Positions 1 through 7,250 of a DNA stretch of 8,262 bases are shown here, piece after piece. The first letter of the stretch is position 1; the number at the start of each line of letters is the position of its first letter. The notes below the pieces were generated by a model. The model was not told the origin of the DNA. It did no database searches and saw only the letters and a list, made by a program, of their open reading frames with translations. The DNA comes from a bacterium (lineage in GTDB: Bacteria > NPL-UPA2 > JAGMAN01): positions 1-8,262 of the forward strand of contig JAGMAN010000095.1 in NCBI GenBank assembly GCA_023130215.1, given 5' to 3'. The translations under genes were made by a program, and so were the position numbers.

Positions 1-1
1 A

Positions 2-286
2 TTAAATGAGCTTCCCCAGGTAAACAGCAACTATTAATCCGATCAGAGTGCAGACGGTCAGTTTTACGTGGAAGCCAATGGTGAAATCAAGAATATATAG
101 ATTGAAGGTCCTTGGCTCGAAACCTGGTCGGATACCAGCCACGAAGAGCTTGTGAAGGAGACTGGCCTCATCCTGGAAGAATAAACCGATAATTTCGCCG
201 ACAATACTTCCAATTAAGGCTCCGACGATTAAAACTAAGAGCCAGAATTCGATTCTCCTCCTGCCTTCCTTTCTGCGCTTTGGCAT
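2..286 (-). CDS. DUF4321 family small membrane protein
   Basis: A complete 94-residue protein, with its TAA stop at the very edge of the window. The N-terminus is strongly basic (lysines and arginines in residues 3-11). A glycine-patterned hydrophobic segment follows at about 13-37, then a soluble stretch at about 38-70, and a second hydrophobic segment at about 74-92 that ends almost at the C-terminus. By the positive-inside rule the N-terminus should be cytoplasmic. The length, two-helix layout and the pattern FNLYILDFTIGFHVKL leading into the last helix resemble the DUF4321 family, whose function is unknown. The start is well supported: a strong GGAGGAGG ribosome site overlaps the stop codon of the upstream radical SAM gene and lies 6 bases before the ATG, suggesting translational coupling. 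No catalytic residues are evident. The family call is from memory of the pattern and is fairly confident. Confidence 0.75.
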   Translation of the reverse strand: MPKRRKEGRRRIEFWLLVLIVGALIGSIVGEIIGLFFQDEASLLHKLFVAGIRPGFEPRTFNLYILDFTIGFHVKLTVCTLIGLIVAVYLGKLI

Positions 287-301
287 AATTTCCTCCTCCT
301 A
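287..301 (-). promoter_or_regulatory. Strong Shine-Dalgarno of the DUF4321 gene overlapping the amrS stop
   Basis: On the minus strand the amrS stop TAG reads directly into GGAGGAGGAAATT before the ATG at 286. The purine-rich ribosome site therefore shares bases with the end of amrS. This arrangement fixes the start codon and suggests that the small membrane protein is translated from the same message as amrS. Confidence 0.7.
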
Positions 302-1285
302 CATTACCACATTAATCTTTGCCTTGCAATATTTACATTTTCCATCTTCCAACTCCACTGCTGCTACTCCATAGCCAGTTCTCAGGATGACTGTCTTACC
401 GCAGTTGTAACAGCGAGTACTATTTGCTTCTTCTCCCCCCACGTTTCCCAGGTAGACATACCTTAGTTTCTCCCTGGCAATATTCACAGCCTTCTCTAAA
501 GTGGAGATGGGAGTAGGCTCTATCTTCATCTTATAATGGGGAGAGTAGCGGGAGAAGTGGAGCGGTGTATCCGCTCCCAAGCTATTTGCTACCCAGTTGA
601 TTAGCAGGTTGAAATCATCCTCTCTGTCATTGAGGGTGGGAATAACCAGATTGGTTATTTCTACCAGGACTTTCTTCTTAGCTATTTCAGCAGTGCGCAG
701 TACTGGTTCAAGCTCTGCCTTGCACATCTCCTTATAGAACGAATCCTTCATTGCTTTAACATCAATGTTAATGGCATCAATATAAGGAAGAAGCTCCTGG
801 AAAGGCTCTTCACTTATGAATCCGTTAGTAACTAAAACATTCTTCAGCCCTCGCTCATGGGCTAACCTGGCTGTCTCTAGGACATATTCATACCAGATGA
901 GGGGCTCCGAATAAGTATAGGCAATGCCAATGGAGCCGCGTCCCTTGGCTGTGGCTACTGCCTCTTCTGAGGTGATGGTCCGGGTGGCAACCTCCGTCTG
1001 AGAGATTTCCCAGTTCTGGCAGTAAGGGCAGGCGAAGTTACATCCATTGGTTCCCAGGGAGAGAATCATCGTCCCCGGATAAAAGTGATATAGTGGTTTC
1101 TTCTCTATTGGATCCATAGCCACCGAGGTCGCCTGAGCAAATATCCTGGAATATAGTTTACCTTCTCTATTCTCCCTGGCCCGGCAGAATCCCCGTTTGC
1201 CCTCCTTAATTATACATTCTTTCGGGCAGAGAAGACATTGAACCTTCTCTCCATCCAATTTTTTATAATATTTCGCCTCTTTCAT
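299..1285 (-). CDS. amrS: AmmeMemoRadiSam system radical SAM enzyme
   Basis: A 328-residue radical SAM protein. The [4Fe-4S]-binding CxxxCxxC motif is CNFACPYC, with cysteines at 82, 86 and 89, followed by QNWEIS. An N-terminal cysteine set (C17, C20, C24, C34) and a C-terminal zinc-ribbon-like set (C292, C295, C317, C320) flank the barrel. Downstream signatures include TYSEPLIWYEY (124-134), LVTNGF (151-156), INIDVK (172-177) and HFSRYSP (243-249). This layout matches the family found with AMMECR1 and Memo proteins, often annotated as pyruvate formate-lyase activating enzyme-like. The substrate is not established to my knowledge. Neither an AMMECR1 nor a Memo gene is in this window. It should act in the cytoplasm and need a low-potential reductant. 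The gene starts 15 bases after the antiporter stop, with AGGGAG about 10 bases upstream. The family call is firm; the physiological role is unknown. Confidence 0.88.
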   Translation of the reverse strand: MKEAKYYKKLDGEKVQCLLCPKECIIKEGKRGFCRARENREGKLYSRIFAQATSVAMDPIEKKPLYHFYPGTMILSLGTNGCNFACPYCQNWEISQTEVATRTITSEEAVATAKGRGSIGIAYTYSEPLIWYEYVLETARLAHERGLKNVLVTNGFISEEPFQELLPYIDAINIDVKAMKDSFYKEMCKAELEPVLRTAEIAKKKVLVEITNLVIPTLNDREDDFNLLINWVANSLGADTPLHFSRYSPHYKMKIEPTPISTLEKAVNIAREKLRYVYLGNVGGEEANSTRCYNCGKTVILRTGYGVAAVELEDGKCKYCKAKINVVM

Positions 1286-1300
1286 GAACGATGGCTCCCT

Positions 1301-2263
1301 TTAGCTATAAGCAAATTTAAGAATATAAAAAATGTAACCTGCATATATAACAAAAAGAATTAATCCTTCACTTCTGGTTATTTTGAATTTCGTTCTCGCG
1401 AATAAAAACATCAAAAGGGTAATAAAAAAGACAACGGGCATTGTTACTGTTTTGGTCTGTCCATCTATATTTAAGGGATTAATCAAAGAAGAGAAGCCTA
1501 ACACCCACAAGATATTTAATATATTGGCTCCGATTATATTTCCAGCAGCCAAATCCCCCATTTTCTTGAAACTGGCAATCGCAGCAGTAACTAATTCAGG
1601 CAATGAAGTCCCTAAGGCGACCATGGAAAGGCCGATAACGATTTCTGGAACTCCCAGGAAATGAGCGATATTAATGCCGCAGGGAACTATGGCATACTTA
1701 GCGGATAAAACAACTCCGGCTGCGCCTATTAGGAATCTGATGCTATCTTTCTTTATGTTATAAGTTGGTTGTATAGGAATTAAAATTTTTTCTTTGCTTC
1801 CTCTTTTGGCTTTAAGTTCTCTCAAGATTATGCATGTCAGGAAGACTACGAGAAGAAAACATAGAAATGATCCATCCCCGAAACTTAGATTGCCATCAAG
1901 CATAAGAAGATAGAGAATGATGACCAGCATTACGAGAAAGAGCAGTTCTTGTTTTATAACCTTTGGATTGAAACCAATTGCCCTGATTATGGCCGCTACT
2001 GCCAAAATCAATCCGATGTTTGCTAAACATGATCCCACAGCATTACCAACAGCCATTCCACCAACTCCCATATGGGAGGAAATGGTGGAAACGATGAACT
2101 CGGGGGCAGTCGTTGCCACACTTACAATGGTCAAACCTATGATAACCCTTGGAATTCTAAAAGCCTTAGCTATGCCTTCAGCTCCAGTGGTGAAGAAATC
2201 AGCACCCTTTATGATTACAAGAATACCAATTATGAAAATTATGAAATCTTTATATATACCCAT
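1301..2263 (-). CDS. Calcium/sodium antiporter, CaCA family (YrbG-like)
   Basis: A 320-residue integral membrane protein with about ten hydrophobic segments, the usual size for bacterial CaCA exchangers. Both inverted alpha repeats are visible. Alpha-1 is GLTIVSVATTAPEFIVS (43-59) with the ion-binding glutamate at E55, followed by GNAVGSCLANIGLILA (73-88). Alpha-2 is GLSMVALGTSLPELVTA (211-227) with E223, followed by GNIIGANILNILWVLG (241-256). A basic cytoplasmic-type loop (about 148-175) separates the two halves. The family exchanges Na+ (or H+) for Ca2+ across the membrane. Alpha-1 carries ATTAPE where alpha-2 has the canonical GTSLPE. An in-frame TAA lies 12 bases upstream of the ATG, so this is the earliest ATG; its ribosome site is poor (AGG directly abuts the start). 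The gene follows rnfB by 42 bases on the same strand and probably shares its transcript. Confidence 0.9.
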   Translation of the reverse strand: MGIYKDFIIFIIGILVIIKGADFFTTGAEGIAKAFRIPRVIIGLTIVSVATTAPEFIVSTISSHMGVGGMAVGNAVGSCLANIGLILAVAAIIRAIGFNPKVIKQELLFLVMLVIILYLLMLDGNLSFGDGSFLCFLLVVFLTCIILRELKAKRGSKEKILIPIQPTYNIKKDSIRFLIGAAGVVLSAKYAIVPCGINIAHFLGVPEIVIGLSMVALGTSLPELVTAAIASFKKMGDLAAGNIIGANILNILWVLGFSSLINPLNIDGQTKTVTMPVVFFITLLMFLFARTKFKITRSEGLILFVIYAGYIFYILKFAYS

Positions 2264-2305
2264 CCTGTTTCTATATTACCATAAGGATTGAAGGAAGACA
2301 AGTTT

Positions 2306-3109
2306 TTAGAGGCAAATAGCGATGGCTTTGGTGGGGCAGACTTCTACACAGTCACCGCAGTTTGTGCACTTCTGGTAATCTATTCTAACTAAGTTATTTT
2401 CGAGAATAATGGCTGACACTTTGCAGGCCTTAACGCAGAGTCCGCAGCCGATGCAGCCTACCTGGCAGACCTTCTTTACCTGCGCTCCCTTAGCCCGGGA
2501 ACCGCAGGCAACCCATACTTTTTTTGATTTAGGAATCAGGGTAAGGACCTCTTTGGGACAGACCTGGACGCACTTCCCGCAACCGGTACATTTATCTTCA
2601 TCAATTACCGGCAAATTATTCTCGTCCAGGGTAATTGCTCCAAAGGGACATTCCTGAACGCAAGTTCCCAACCCAAGGCAGCCGTAAGGACAGGCTTTTT
2701 CTCCACCAAAAAGAAGGTCAGCCACCCGACAGTCTTTAACTCCCTGATAGATATATTTTTCTTCGGTCTGGTCTTTCCCTCCCTGGCAGATGAGGCGGGC
2801 TACTTTTTTCTCTTTAAGTCGCCTCAGGCGACCTTTTTGACCAATTATTTTGGTGATATCTCTCAAGGCTTCTTCTTCAATTAAAACGCAGGAATCTGCT
2901 TCAGTTTTACCCTCAATCAGGGCCGCAGCAGCAGCCTGACAATTGGGGAAGCCGCAGGCTCCGCAGTTTGCTCCCGGGAGGAGCCCGGCTACTTTTTCTA
3001 TCCGTGGGTATATTTGGACAGCGAATTTTTTAGAGGCGTAAGCGAGGACAAGACCAAAGATAAGTCCCAGACTGCCTAAAGTAAGAAGAGATAGAATTAT
3101 TGTGTTCAT
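2306..3109 (-). CDS. rnfB: Rnf complex ferredoxin-type subunit RnfB
   Basis: A 267-residue iron-sulfur subunit that receives electrons from ferredoxin and passes them into the Rnf complex. An N-terminal membrane anchor (about 4-25) is followed by the RnfB-specific Fe4S4 motif CGACGFPNC (C49, C52, C57) with C74 as the likely fourth ligand. A second set, C140, C144, C150 and C154, has wide spacing (CPYGCLGLGTCVQECP). Three classical CxxCxxCxxxC motifs follow: C174-C184, C219-C229 (with C215 just before) and C248-C258. About five clusters are therefore predicted, more than in the shorter proteobacterial RnfB/RsxB and like clostridial proteins. The ATG overlaps the rnfA stop by one base (TAATG), indicating translational coupling. 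It is the last rnf gene of the cluster. The soluble part should be cytoplasmic. Confidence 0.95.
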   Translation of the reverse strand: MNTIILSLLTLGSLGLIFGLVLAYASKKFAVQIYPRIEKVAGLLPGANCGACGFPNCQAAAAALIEGKTEADSCVLIEEEALRDITKIIGQKGRLRRLKEKKVARLICQGGKDQTEEKYIYQGVKDCRVADLLFGGEKACPYGCLGLGTCVQECPFGAITLDENNLPVIDEDKCTGCGKCVQVCPKEVLTLIPKSKKVWVACGSRAKGAQVKKVCQVGCIGCGLCVKACKVSAIILENNLVRIDYQKCTNCGDCVEVCPTKAIAICL

Positions 3110-3687
3110 TACATTTTCACCAATCCTGAGAATCCCATAAAGGCAATGGCCAATAGTCCAGCAATAATTAAGGTTATGGGGAAACCCTTGAGAGGTTCAG
3201 GAATATCAGCAAATTCTAATCTCTCTCTTATTTCCGCCATTATTACAAGAGCCAGAGTAAAGCCGATGCCTGCTCCCAGACCAAAAGCAAGGCTTTTGAG
3301 GAGAGCATAGCCCTTTATCACATTTAAGAGGGCAAGACCAAGAATAGCGCAGTTAGTGGTAATCAAGGGAAGATATATTCCCAGGGCCTGGTAAAGAGCA
3401 GGGCTTACCTTTTTCAAAAAAGTTTCTACAAACTGGACCAGGGAAGCAATGACCAGAATAAAGGCAACATATTTTAAAAAAATCAGGTTTAAGGGAACCA
3501 GAATGTAAGTATAGATGCAGTTGGTAACCAGGGAAGCAAGGGTCATTACGAAGATTACGGCCATTCCCATTCCCAGGGCAGTCTCGCTCTTCCTGGAAAC
3601 TCCCAGGTAAGGGCAGATGCCAAGGAAGCGGGCGAAGACAAAGTTGTTTACTAAGACCGCGCCTATAAAAATTAAGAAGAGTTCCAT
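3109..3687 (-). CDS. rnfA: Rnf complex membrane core subunit RnfA
   Basis: A 192-residue, very hydrophobic protein with about six membrane helices, the normal family length. The start [20 protein letters not shown] and the two half-membrane cysteine motifs, GICPYLGVS (C25) and TNCAILG (C113), are diagnostic. By analogy with NqrD/NqrE and the known Rnf architecture, these cysteines, together with their RnfE counterparts, hold an intramembrane [2Fe-2S] cluster in the electron path across the membrane. The sequence is homologous to the neighbouring rnfE product, reflecting the ancient duplication and inverted topology of the pair. The ATG lies one base after the rnfE TAG, and its stop overlaps the rnfB start. 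No abnormal feature is seen. Confidence 0.95.
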   Translation of the reverse strand: MELFLIFIGAVLVNNFVFARFLGICPYLGVSRKSETALGMGMAVIFVMTLASLVTNCIYTYILVPLNLIFLKYVAFILVIASLVQFVETFLKKVSPALYQALGIYLPLITTNCAILGLALLNVIKGYALLKSLAFGLGAGIGFTLALVIMAEIRERLEFADIPEPLKGFPITLIIAGLLAIAFMGFSGLVKM

Positions 3688-3688
3688 T

Positions 3689-4273
3689 CTATTTGCTTAT
3701 CCTATTCATCAATCCTAAGAGTAATCCTAAGGTGATGAAGGCGCCCGGGGGAAGGAGCATAACCAAAAAGGGTTGATAATTCGTTCCCAAAAGGGCAATT
3801 CCAAAAATGCTGCCCTGGCCTAAAATCTCCCGGATGCTTCCTATAACGACTAAAGAGGCAGTGAATCCCAATCCCATTCCTAAACCGTCCAGGAAAGAAT
3901 TGAGCAAGGGATTGCGGGAAGCAAAGGCTTCCGCTCTTCCCAAAATGATGCAGTTCACCACAATTAAGGGGATAAAGAGCCCCAAAACCTTGTGCAGTTC
4001 ATAGAAGAATCCAGCCATTATCTTGTCAGTGATAGTGACAAAGGAGGCAATAACTACAATGAAGATGGGTATTCTTACCTTTTCGGGAATGAGTTTACGG
4101 AAAAGGGAGATGAAGCAGTTGGACATGACCAGGACCCCGGTAGTGGCTAAGCCCATAGCCAGACCATTTATTGCAGTGGTGGTAACAGCGAGGGTAGGAC
4201 ATATTCCCAGAACCAATCTGAGGACGGGATTCTCTTTCCAGAAACCTTTACTGAAATCTTTCCGGAGACCCAT
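3689..4273 (-). CDS. rnfE: Rnf complex membrane core subunit RnfE
   Basis: A 194-residue polytopic membrane protein, a paralogue of RnfA. A short cytoplasmic-type N-terminus ([17 protein letters not shown]) leads to GICPTLAVT (C25), and the second cysteine motif is [15 protein letters not shown] (C108). These cysteines are expected to contribute to the [2Fe-2S] centre shared with RnfA. Other recognisable blocks are [17 protein letters not shown] (36-52) and [11 protein letters not shown] (128-138). The start is fixed by an in-frame TGA six bases upstream; the ribosome site is weak (GGATG, about 6 bases before the ATG). This is the only rnf gene not packed tightly against its upstream neighbour: 62 bases with an inverted repeat separate it from rnfG. 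It ends with TAG one base before rnfA. Confidence 0.95.
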   Translation of the reverse strand: MGLRKDFSKGFWKENPVLRLVLGICPTLAVTTTAINGLAMGLATTGVLVMSNCFISLFRKLIPEKVRIPIFIVVIASFVTITDKIMAGFFYELHKVLGLFIPLIVVNCIILGRAEAFASRNPLLNSFLDGLGMGLGFTASLVVIGSIREILGQGSIFGIALLGTNYQPFLVMLLPPGAFITLGLLLGLMNRISK

Positions 4274-4316
4274 TTTTCACATCCAGTTTCGTTCTGAAGC
4301 CTGCGGCTGCCAATCT

Positions 4317-4334
4317 GGTCGGATAAATCTGACC
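4317..4334 (-). repeat. Inverted repeat in the rnfG-rnfE gap
   Basis: On the minus strand the gap just after the rnfG stop reads GGTCAGATTTATCCGACC, an 18-base inverted repeat with 7 of 8 arm positions complementary and a very short loop. A smaller GC-rich element (AGCCGCAGGCT) lies a few bases further on. No T-run follows, so it is not a classical intrinsic terminator. It could be an RNA-processing or stability hairpin that adjusts relative expression within the operon, or it may be chance. Confidence 0.35.
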
Positions 4335-4335
4335 C

Positions 4336-4920
4336 CTACGATGAAAGTATTTTCTCCTTGTGCTCTTTAAATATTCTTAATCCTTTATTTACCGCAGAAA
4401 CTATTCCCCGGGAAGAGATGGTTGCTCCGGTTAAGGCATCAATATCTCCTCCGTCCTTGTCGACAGCTAACTTTCCTTCCACTAATTTAGAATTTGTTGG
4501 GGATTTGCCTTTAAATTGTCCTTTGAACTGAGATTCTTCTATTCTTGCTCCCAGGCCAGGGGTCTCCAAATGTTCCAATATCTCCACTCCGCTTATTTCA
4601 CCCTCAGGGGTGATTCCCAGCATCACCTTAATAAACCCACCATATCCTTCTCCTTCCTGAAGAAAGGCAATCCCTACAACTTTACCCTCCTTTTTCCCAA
4701 TATAGAAAATAACTTTTTTGTCCTTTATTTCGAGTTCTTTTTTCTCTTTGACCGGGTCATTATCAAAAGGTGGTAAAACAGCCTCCGCCGCTCGCAGTTT
4801 AGCCAGCCTTTTTTGCTCGGCGATTGGCTCTTCAGTTAGTTTATGGACATAAGCGAGCCCTAAAGCACTGAGCAAGCAAGTAAGAGTGAGAACTCCGATT
4901 AATTTTAGCATATTCCTCAT
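4336..4920 (-). CDS. rnfG: Rnf complex FMN-binding subunit RnfG
   Basis: A 194-residue protein with a single N-terminal membrane anchor (about 5-24) followed by an FMN-binding domain. The flavinylation site is the classical DALTGATISSRGIV (161-174), in which T167 should be linked to FMN by a phosphodiester bond. The conserved HLETPGLGARI block (117-127) and GFIKVMLGITPEG (95-107) are also present. ApbE-type flavin transferase performs this modification on the outer face of the membrane, and no apbE gene lies in this window. RnfG carries electrons together with RnfD. The ATG overlaps the rnfD stop by one base (TAATG) with GGAAAG upstream. An alternative ATG three codons in cannot be excluded. 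Length and domain order are normal. Confidence 0.94.
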   Translation of the reverse strand: MRNMLKLIGVLTLTCLLSALGLAYVHKLTEEPIAEQKRLAKLRAAEAVLPPFDNDPVKEKKELEIKDKKVIFYIGKKEGKVVGIAFLQEGEGYGGFIKVMLGITPEGEISGVEILEHLETPGLGARIEESQFKGQFKGKSPTNSKLVEGKLAVDKDGGDIDALTGATISSRGIVSAVNKGLRIFKEHKEKILSS

Positions 4921-5837
4921 TATTTCTTTCCAAAGACCTTGGGTTTAATCCAGCGATCAATTAAAGGGGTAAAAGCATTCATCAGCAGGATAGAATAACA
5001 GACCCCTTCGGGATAACCCCCTTTTAAGCGGATGACAACAACAATAATCCCTACTCCTATTCCAAAGACCAGTTTCCCTTTCTTCGTTAAAGGAGTGGTG
5101 ACCATATCGGTAGCCATGAAGAAAGCTCCTAAGATTAATCCCCCGGTCAAGAGATGAAAAAGAGGGTCTTGATTTAAAATTGCTGTAAGCAAAGCAACTG
5201 TGCCAAGGCAAGAAAGAGGAATGTGCCAGGAGATATAACCCCGGAGAAGTAAAAATACTGCTCCGATGAGAAGAGCAAGGACGCTGGTTTCTCCAAGGGA
5301 ACCGCCTACTTTGCCGATAAAGAGTTCCCAGTAAGAGGGTAGCCCTTCGCAGATTCTTTCTTTAATTAGCGTTAGGGGGGTGGCACAGGTTACCGCCTCA
5401 AAGGGTTTTCTCCAGGTAGTCATGGCTATGGGAAAGGAGGCAAGAAGAATTGCTCTCCCCACCAGAGCAGGGTTGAAGATATTATATCCCAATCCTCCAA
5501 AAAGTTGTTTGGCTAAGGCAATGGCGCAGAAGGAACCGATAATGACCATCCAGCATGGAATTCTCGGGGGAAGAACAAGGGCTAAAAGAATTCCGGTAAC
5601 TACGGCGCTTCCGTCAGAGATGGTAATGGGCTTATGGCGTAATCTCTGGATGATTGCTTCCGTTGATATAGCCGAGATTACGCTTACTGAAATGGTTGTG
5701 AGGGCACTTATGCCAAAGAAATATATGCTTGCCGCCATAGCCGGAACCAGGGCAATGACCACGCTCCACATAACCCGGGGAATTGACTCTTTTGACTTTA
5801 TATGAGGGGAGACAGAGACAGTGAGCTTTCCTTCCAT
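4920..5837 (-). CDS. rnfD: Rnf complex membrane subunit RnfD
   Basis: A 305-residue polytopic membrane subunit of the NqrB/RnfD family. Characteristic blocks are SPHIKSKESIPRVMW (10-24), SDGSAVVTGILLALVLPP (74-91), GYNIFNPALVGRA (117-129), GAFFMATDMVTTPLT (237-251) and PEGVCYSILLMNAFTPLID (276-294). The covalent FMN site corresponds to EAVTCATPLT (147-156), with T153 as the acceptor. It departs from the usual D-x-x-[S/T]-G-A-T by having E147 and C151. RnfD forms part of the ion-translocating membrane module. The ATG directly abuts the rnfC stop with no gap, and AAAGGA within the end of rnfC serves as ribosome site. The stop overlaps the rnfG start. Confidence 0.94.
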   Translation of the reverse strand: MEGKLTVSVSPHIKSKESIPRVMWSVVIALVPAMAASIYFFGISALTTISVSVISAISTEAIIQRLRHKPITISDGSAVVTGILLALVLPPRIPCWMVIIGSFCAIALAKQLFGGLGYNIFNPALVGRAILLASFPIAMTTWRKPFEAVTCATPLTLIKERICEGLPSYWELFIGKVGGSLGETSVLALLIGAVFLLLRGYISWHIPLSCLGTVALLTAILNQDPLFHLLTGGLILGAFFMATDMVTTPLTKKGKLVFGIGVGIIVVVIRLKGGYPEGVCYSILLMNAFTPLIDRWIKPKVFGKK

Positions 5838-7157
5838 TTATTTTCCTTTATTGTTCCTGGCAATCTCAAATTTGGCATATTTAATCATTTGAACTAATGG
5901 TCTCTTGGAAGGGCAAACATAGGAACAAACTCCGCATTCAATGCAATCTAAGGCTCCAAGAGATTCTGCCTCTTTAAGCCTTCCTTTTTCGGCATAGCTC
6001 TCAATAAGAGTAGGCATTAAATTAACCGGGCAGGAATCCACACAATTTCCGCACTTTATACAGGGAAGAGAAATCTCCTCTAAGACCTCTTCTTGAGGAA
6101 AAACTAAAATTCCCGAGGTCCCCTTAATTACCGGAACATCTGAAGTCCACTGAGCCAGCCCCATCATGGGACCGCCAATGATTATCTTTCCTGGTTGTCC
6201 ATTAAAACCGCCGCACTCCTTAATTATGTCCGAAATGGGGGTCCCAATTCTTACCCGTAGATTCTTAGGCTCCTTAATCCCGGAGCCAGCCACTGTAATT
6301 ACTCTCTCTACCAGAGGCTTACCAAGGACAACTGCCTCCCAGCAGGAGAAAGCTGTCCCCACATTGCTCACCAATACTCCAACATCAAAAGGTAAACCTC
6401 CGGAAGGAACTTCTCTTCTTAAGATGGCTTTAATTAACTGTTTTTCTCCTCCCTGGGGATACTTGGTCTTAAGAACCTCCATCTGGATATCTGACTGGCT
6501 TTTAAGTTCCTTCTCCATAATAGAGATAGCTTCCGGTTTATTGTCCTCAATTCCTATATAACCATTTTTTACTCCAACGGCAGCCATCAAAATCCTGAAT
6601 CCTTCTAAAATCTCCTTTGGTTTCTCCACCATCAGTCTATAATCGCAGGTGAGGTAAGGTTCGCATTCAGCCCCATTCAGGATATAAGCATTTATCTTCT
6701 TTCCCTTAGGGGGAGACAGCTTAACATGGGTGGGGAAGGCAGCTCCCCCTAAGCCAACAATGCCAGCCTCCCGGATAATTTCTCTTATCTCTTCTGGGCT
6801 CAAGGCCTTCCAATCAATACTCTCCCCACTTTCTAACCACTCATCCTTTCCATCTGACTGAATGACTACAGAGGCTGTCTCTGAACCTAAGGGGTAGGGT
6901 AGGGGCTTAATTTCAGTCACCTCTCCCGAGATGGTAGCATGAACGGAAGATGAGACGAAGGCCTTTGCCTCACCTATCTTCTGTCCAACGCTCACTCCAT
7001 CACCCTTTGAAACTAACGCCTCACAGGGAGCCCCGGTATGCTGCAGCAGGGGAATGATGACTCTTTCTGGAATCTTAGCAGGTTCTATTTTCTTATCCCT
7101 GGTTACTTCCTTTGAGGTGGGTGAATGAACCCCACCAGGAAATGTTAAGATTTTCAT
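5838..7157 (-). CDS. rnfC: Rnf complex NAD(H)-reacting subunit RnfC
   Basis: A 439-residue peripheral cytoplasmic subunit that reacts with NAD(H) and exchanges electrons with the rest of the complex. The N-terminal barrel-like region begins FPGGVHSP. A NuoF-like nucleotide/FMN-binding region follows with GLGGAAFPTHVK (135-146), NGAECEPYLTCDYRLM (161-176) and YPQGGEKQL (233-241), then GGPMMG (328-333). Two C-terminal [4Fe-4S] motifs close the protein: CIKCGNCVDSCP (C366, C369, C372, C376) and CIECGVCSYVCP (C405, C408, C411, C415). The length matches clostridial RnfC without the long alanine-rich tail of enterobacterial homologues. AAGGAG lies 11 bases before the ATG. It is the first gene of the rnf operon and is preceded by a 152-base non-coding leader. 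Confidence 0.96.
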   Translation of the reverse strand: MKILTFPGGVHSPTSKEVTRDKKIEPAKIPERVIIPLLQHTGAPCEALVSKGDGVSVGQKIGEAKAFVSSSVHATISGEVTEIKPLPYPLGSETASVVIQSDGKDEWLESGESIDWKALSPEEIREIIREAGIVGLGGAAFPTHVKLSPPKGKKINAYILNGAECEPYLTCDYRLMVEKPKEILEGFRILMAAVGVKNGYIGIEDNKPEAISIMEKELKSQSDIQMEVLKTKYPQGGEKQLIKAILRREVPSGGLPFDVGVLVSNVGTAFSCWEAVVLGKPLVERVITVAGSGIKEPKNLRVRIGTPISDIIKECGGFNGQPGKIIIGGPMMGLAQWTSDVPVIKGTSGILVFPQEEVLEEISLPCIKCGNCVDSCPVNLMPTLIESYAEKGRLKEAESLGALDCIECGVCSYVCPSKRPLVQMIKYAKFEIARNNKGK

Positions 7158-7182
7158 TTACCCTATAACTCCTTACAGCCAT

Positions 7183-7231
7183 AGGCAGTACTGCTAACCG
7201 TAGGTAGCACTGCTTCACCGTGTTTCACCGT
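7183..7231. repeat. Imperfect tandem repeats upstream of rnfC
   Basis: On the plus strand the units are AGGCAGTACTGCTAACCGT (7183-7201), AGGTAGCACTGCTTCACCGT (7202-7221) and a partial GTTTCACCGT (7222-7231). The first unit contains a perfect 10-base palindrome, GCAGTACTGC. The arms GCAGT of unit 1 and ACTGC of unit 2 could also pair across the repeat in RNA. Position and palindromic core suit a regulator-binding site, but repeat decay or chance is possible. Confidence 0.5.
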
Positions 7232-7234
7232 ATA

Positions 7235-7250
7235 ATCCTGGTAACAGGAT
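7235..7250. repeat. Perfect 6-bp inverted repeat in the rnf leader
   Basis: ATCCTG-GTAA-CAGGAT on the plus strand is a perfect 6-base stem with a 4-base loop. It overlaps the -10 box of the candidate rnf promoter. No run of T follows on either strand, which argues against a terminator. It could be an operator or an RNA hairpin near the 5' end of the rnf message. Confidence 0.4.

Noticed and set aside
1383-2291. Plus-strand open frames opposite the antiporter
   Set aside because: They are antisense to a protein with clear CaCA alpha repeats and show no recognisable domain or ribosome site.
3807-6561. Plus-strand open frames opposite rnfE, rnfG, rnfD and rnfC, and the minus-strand out-of-frame one at 4957-5211
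   Set aside because: All are shadows of well-conserved rnf genes, with no family resemblance of their own.
7231-7236. TATAAT on the plus strand as a promoter -10 box
   Set aside because: No -35 box lies 15-19 bases upstream and no plus-strand gene follows.
7235-7250. Intrinsic terminator for vapC
   Set aside because: The 6-base stem is perfect but no T-run follows on the minus strand.
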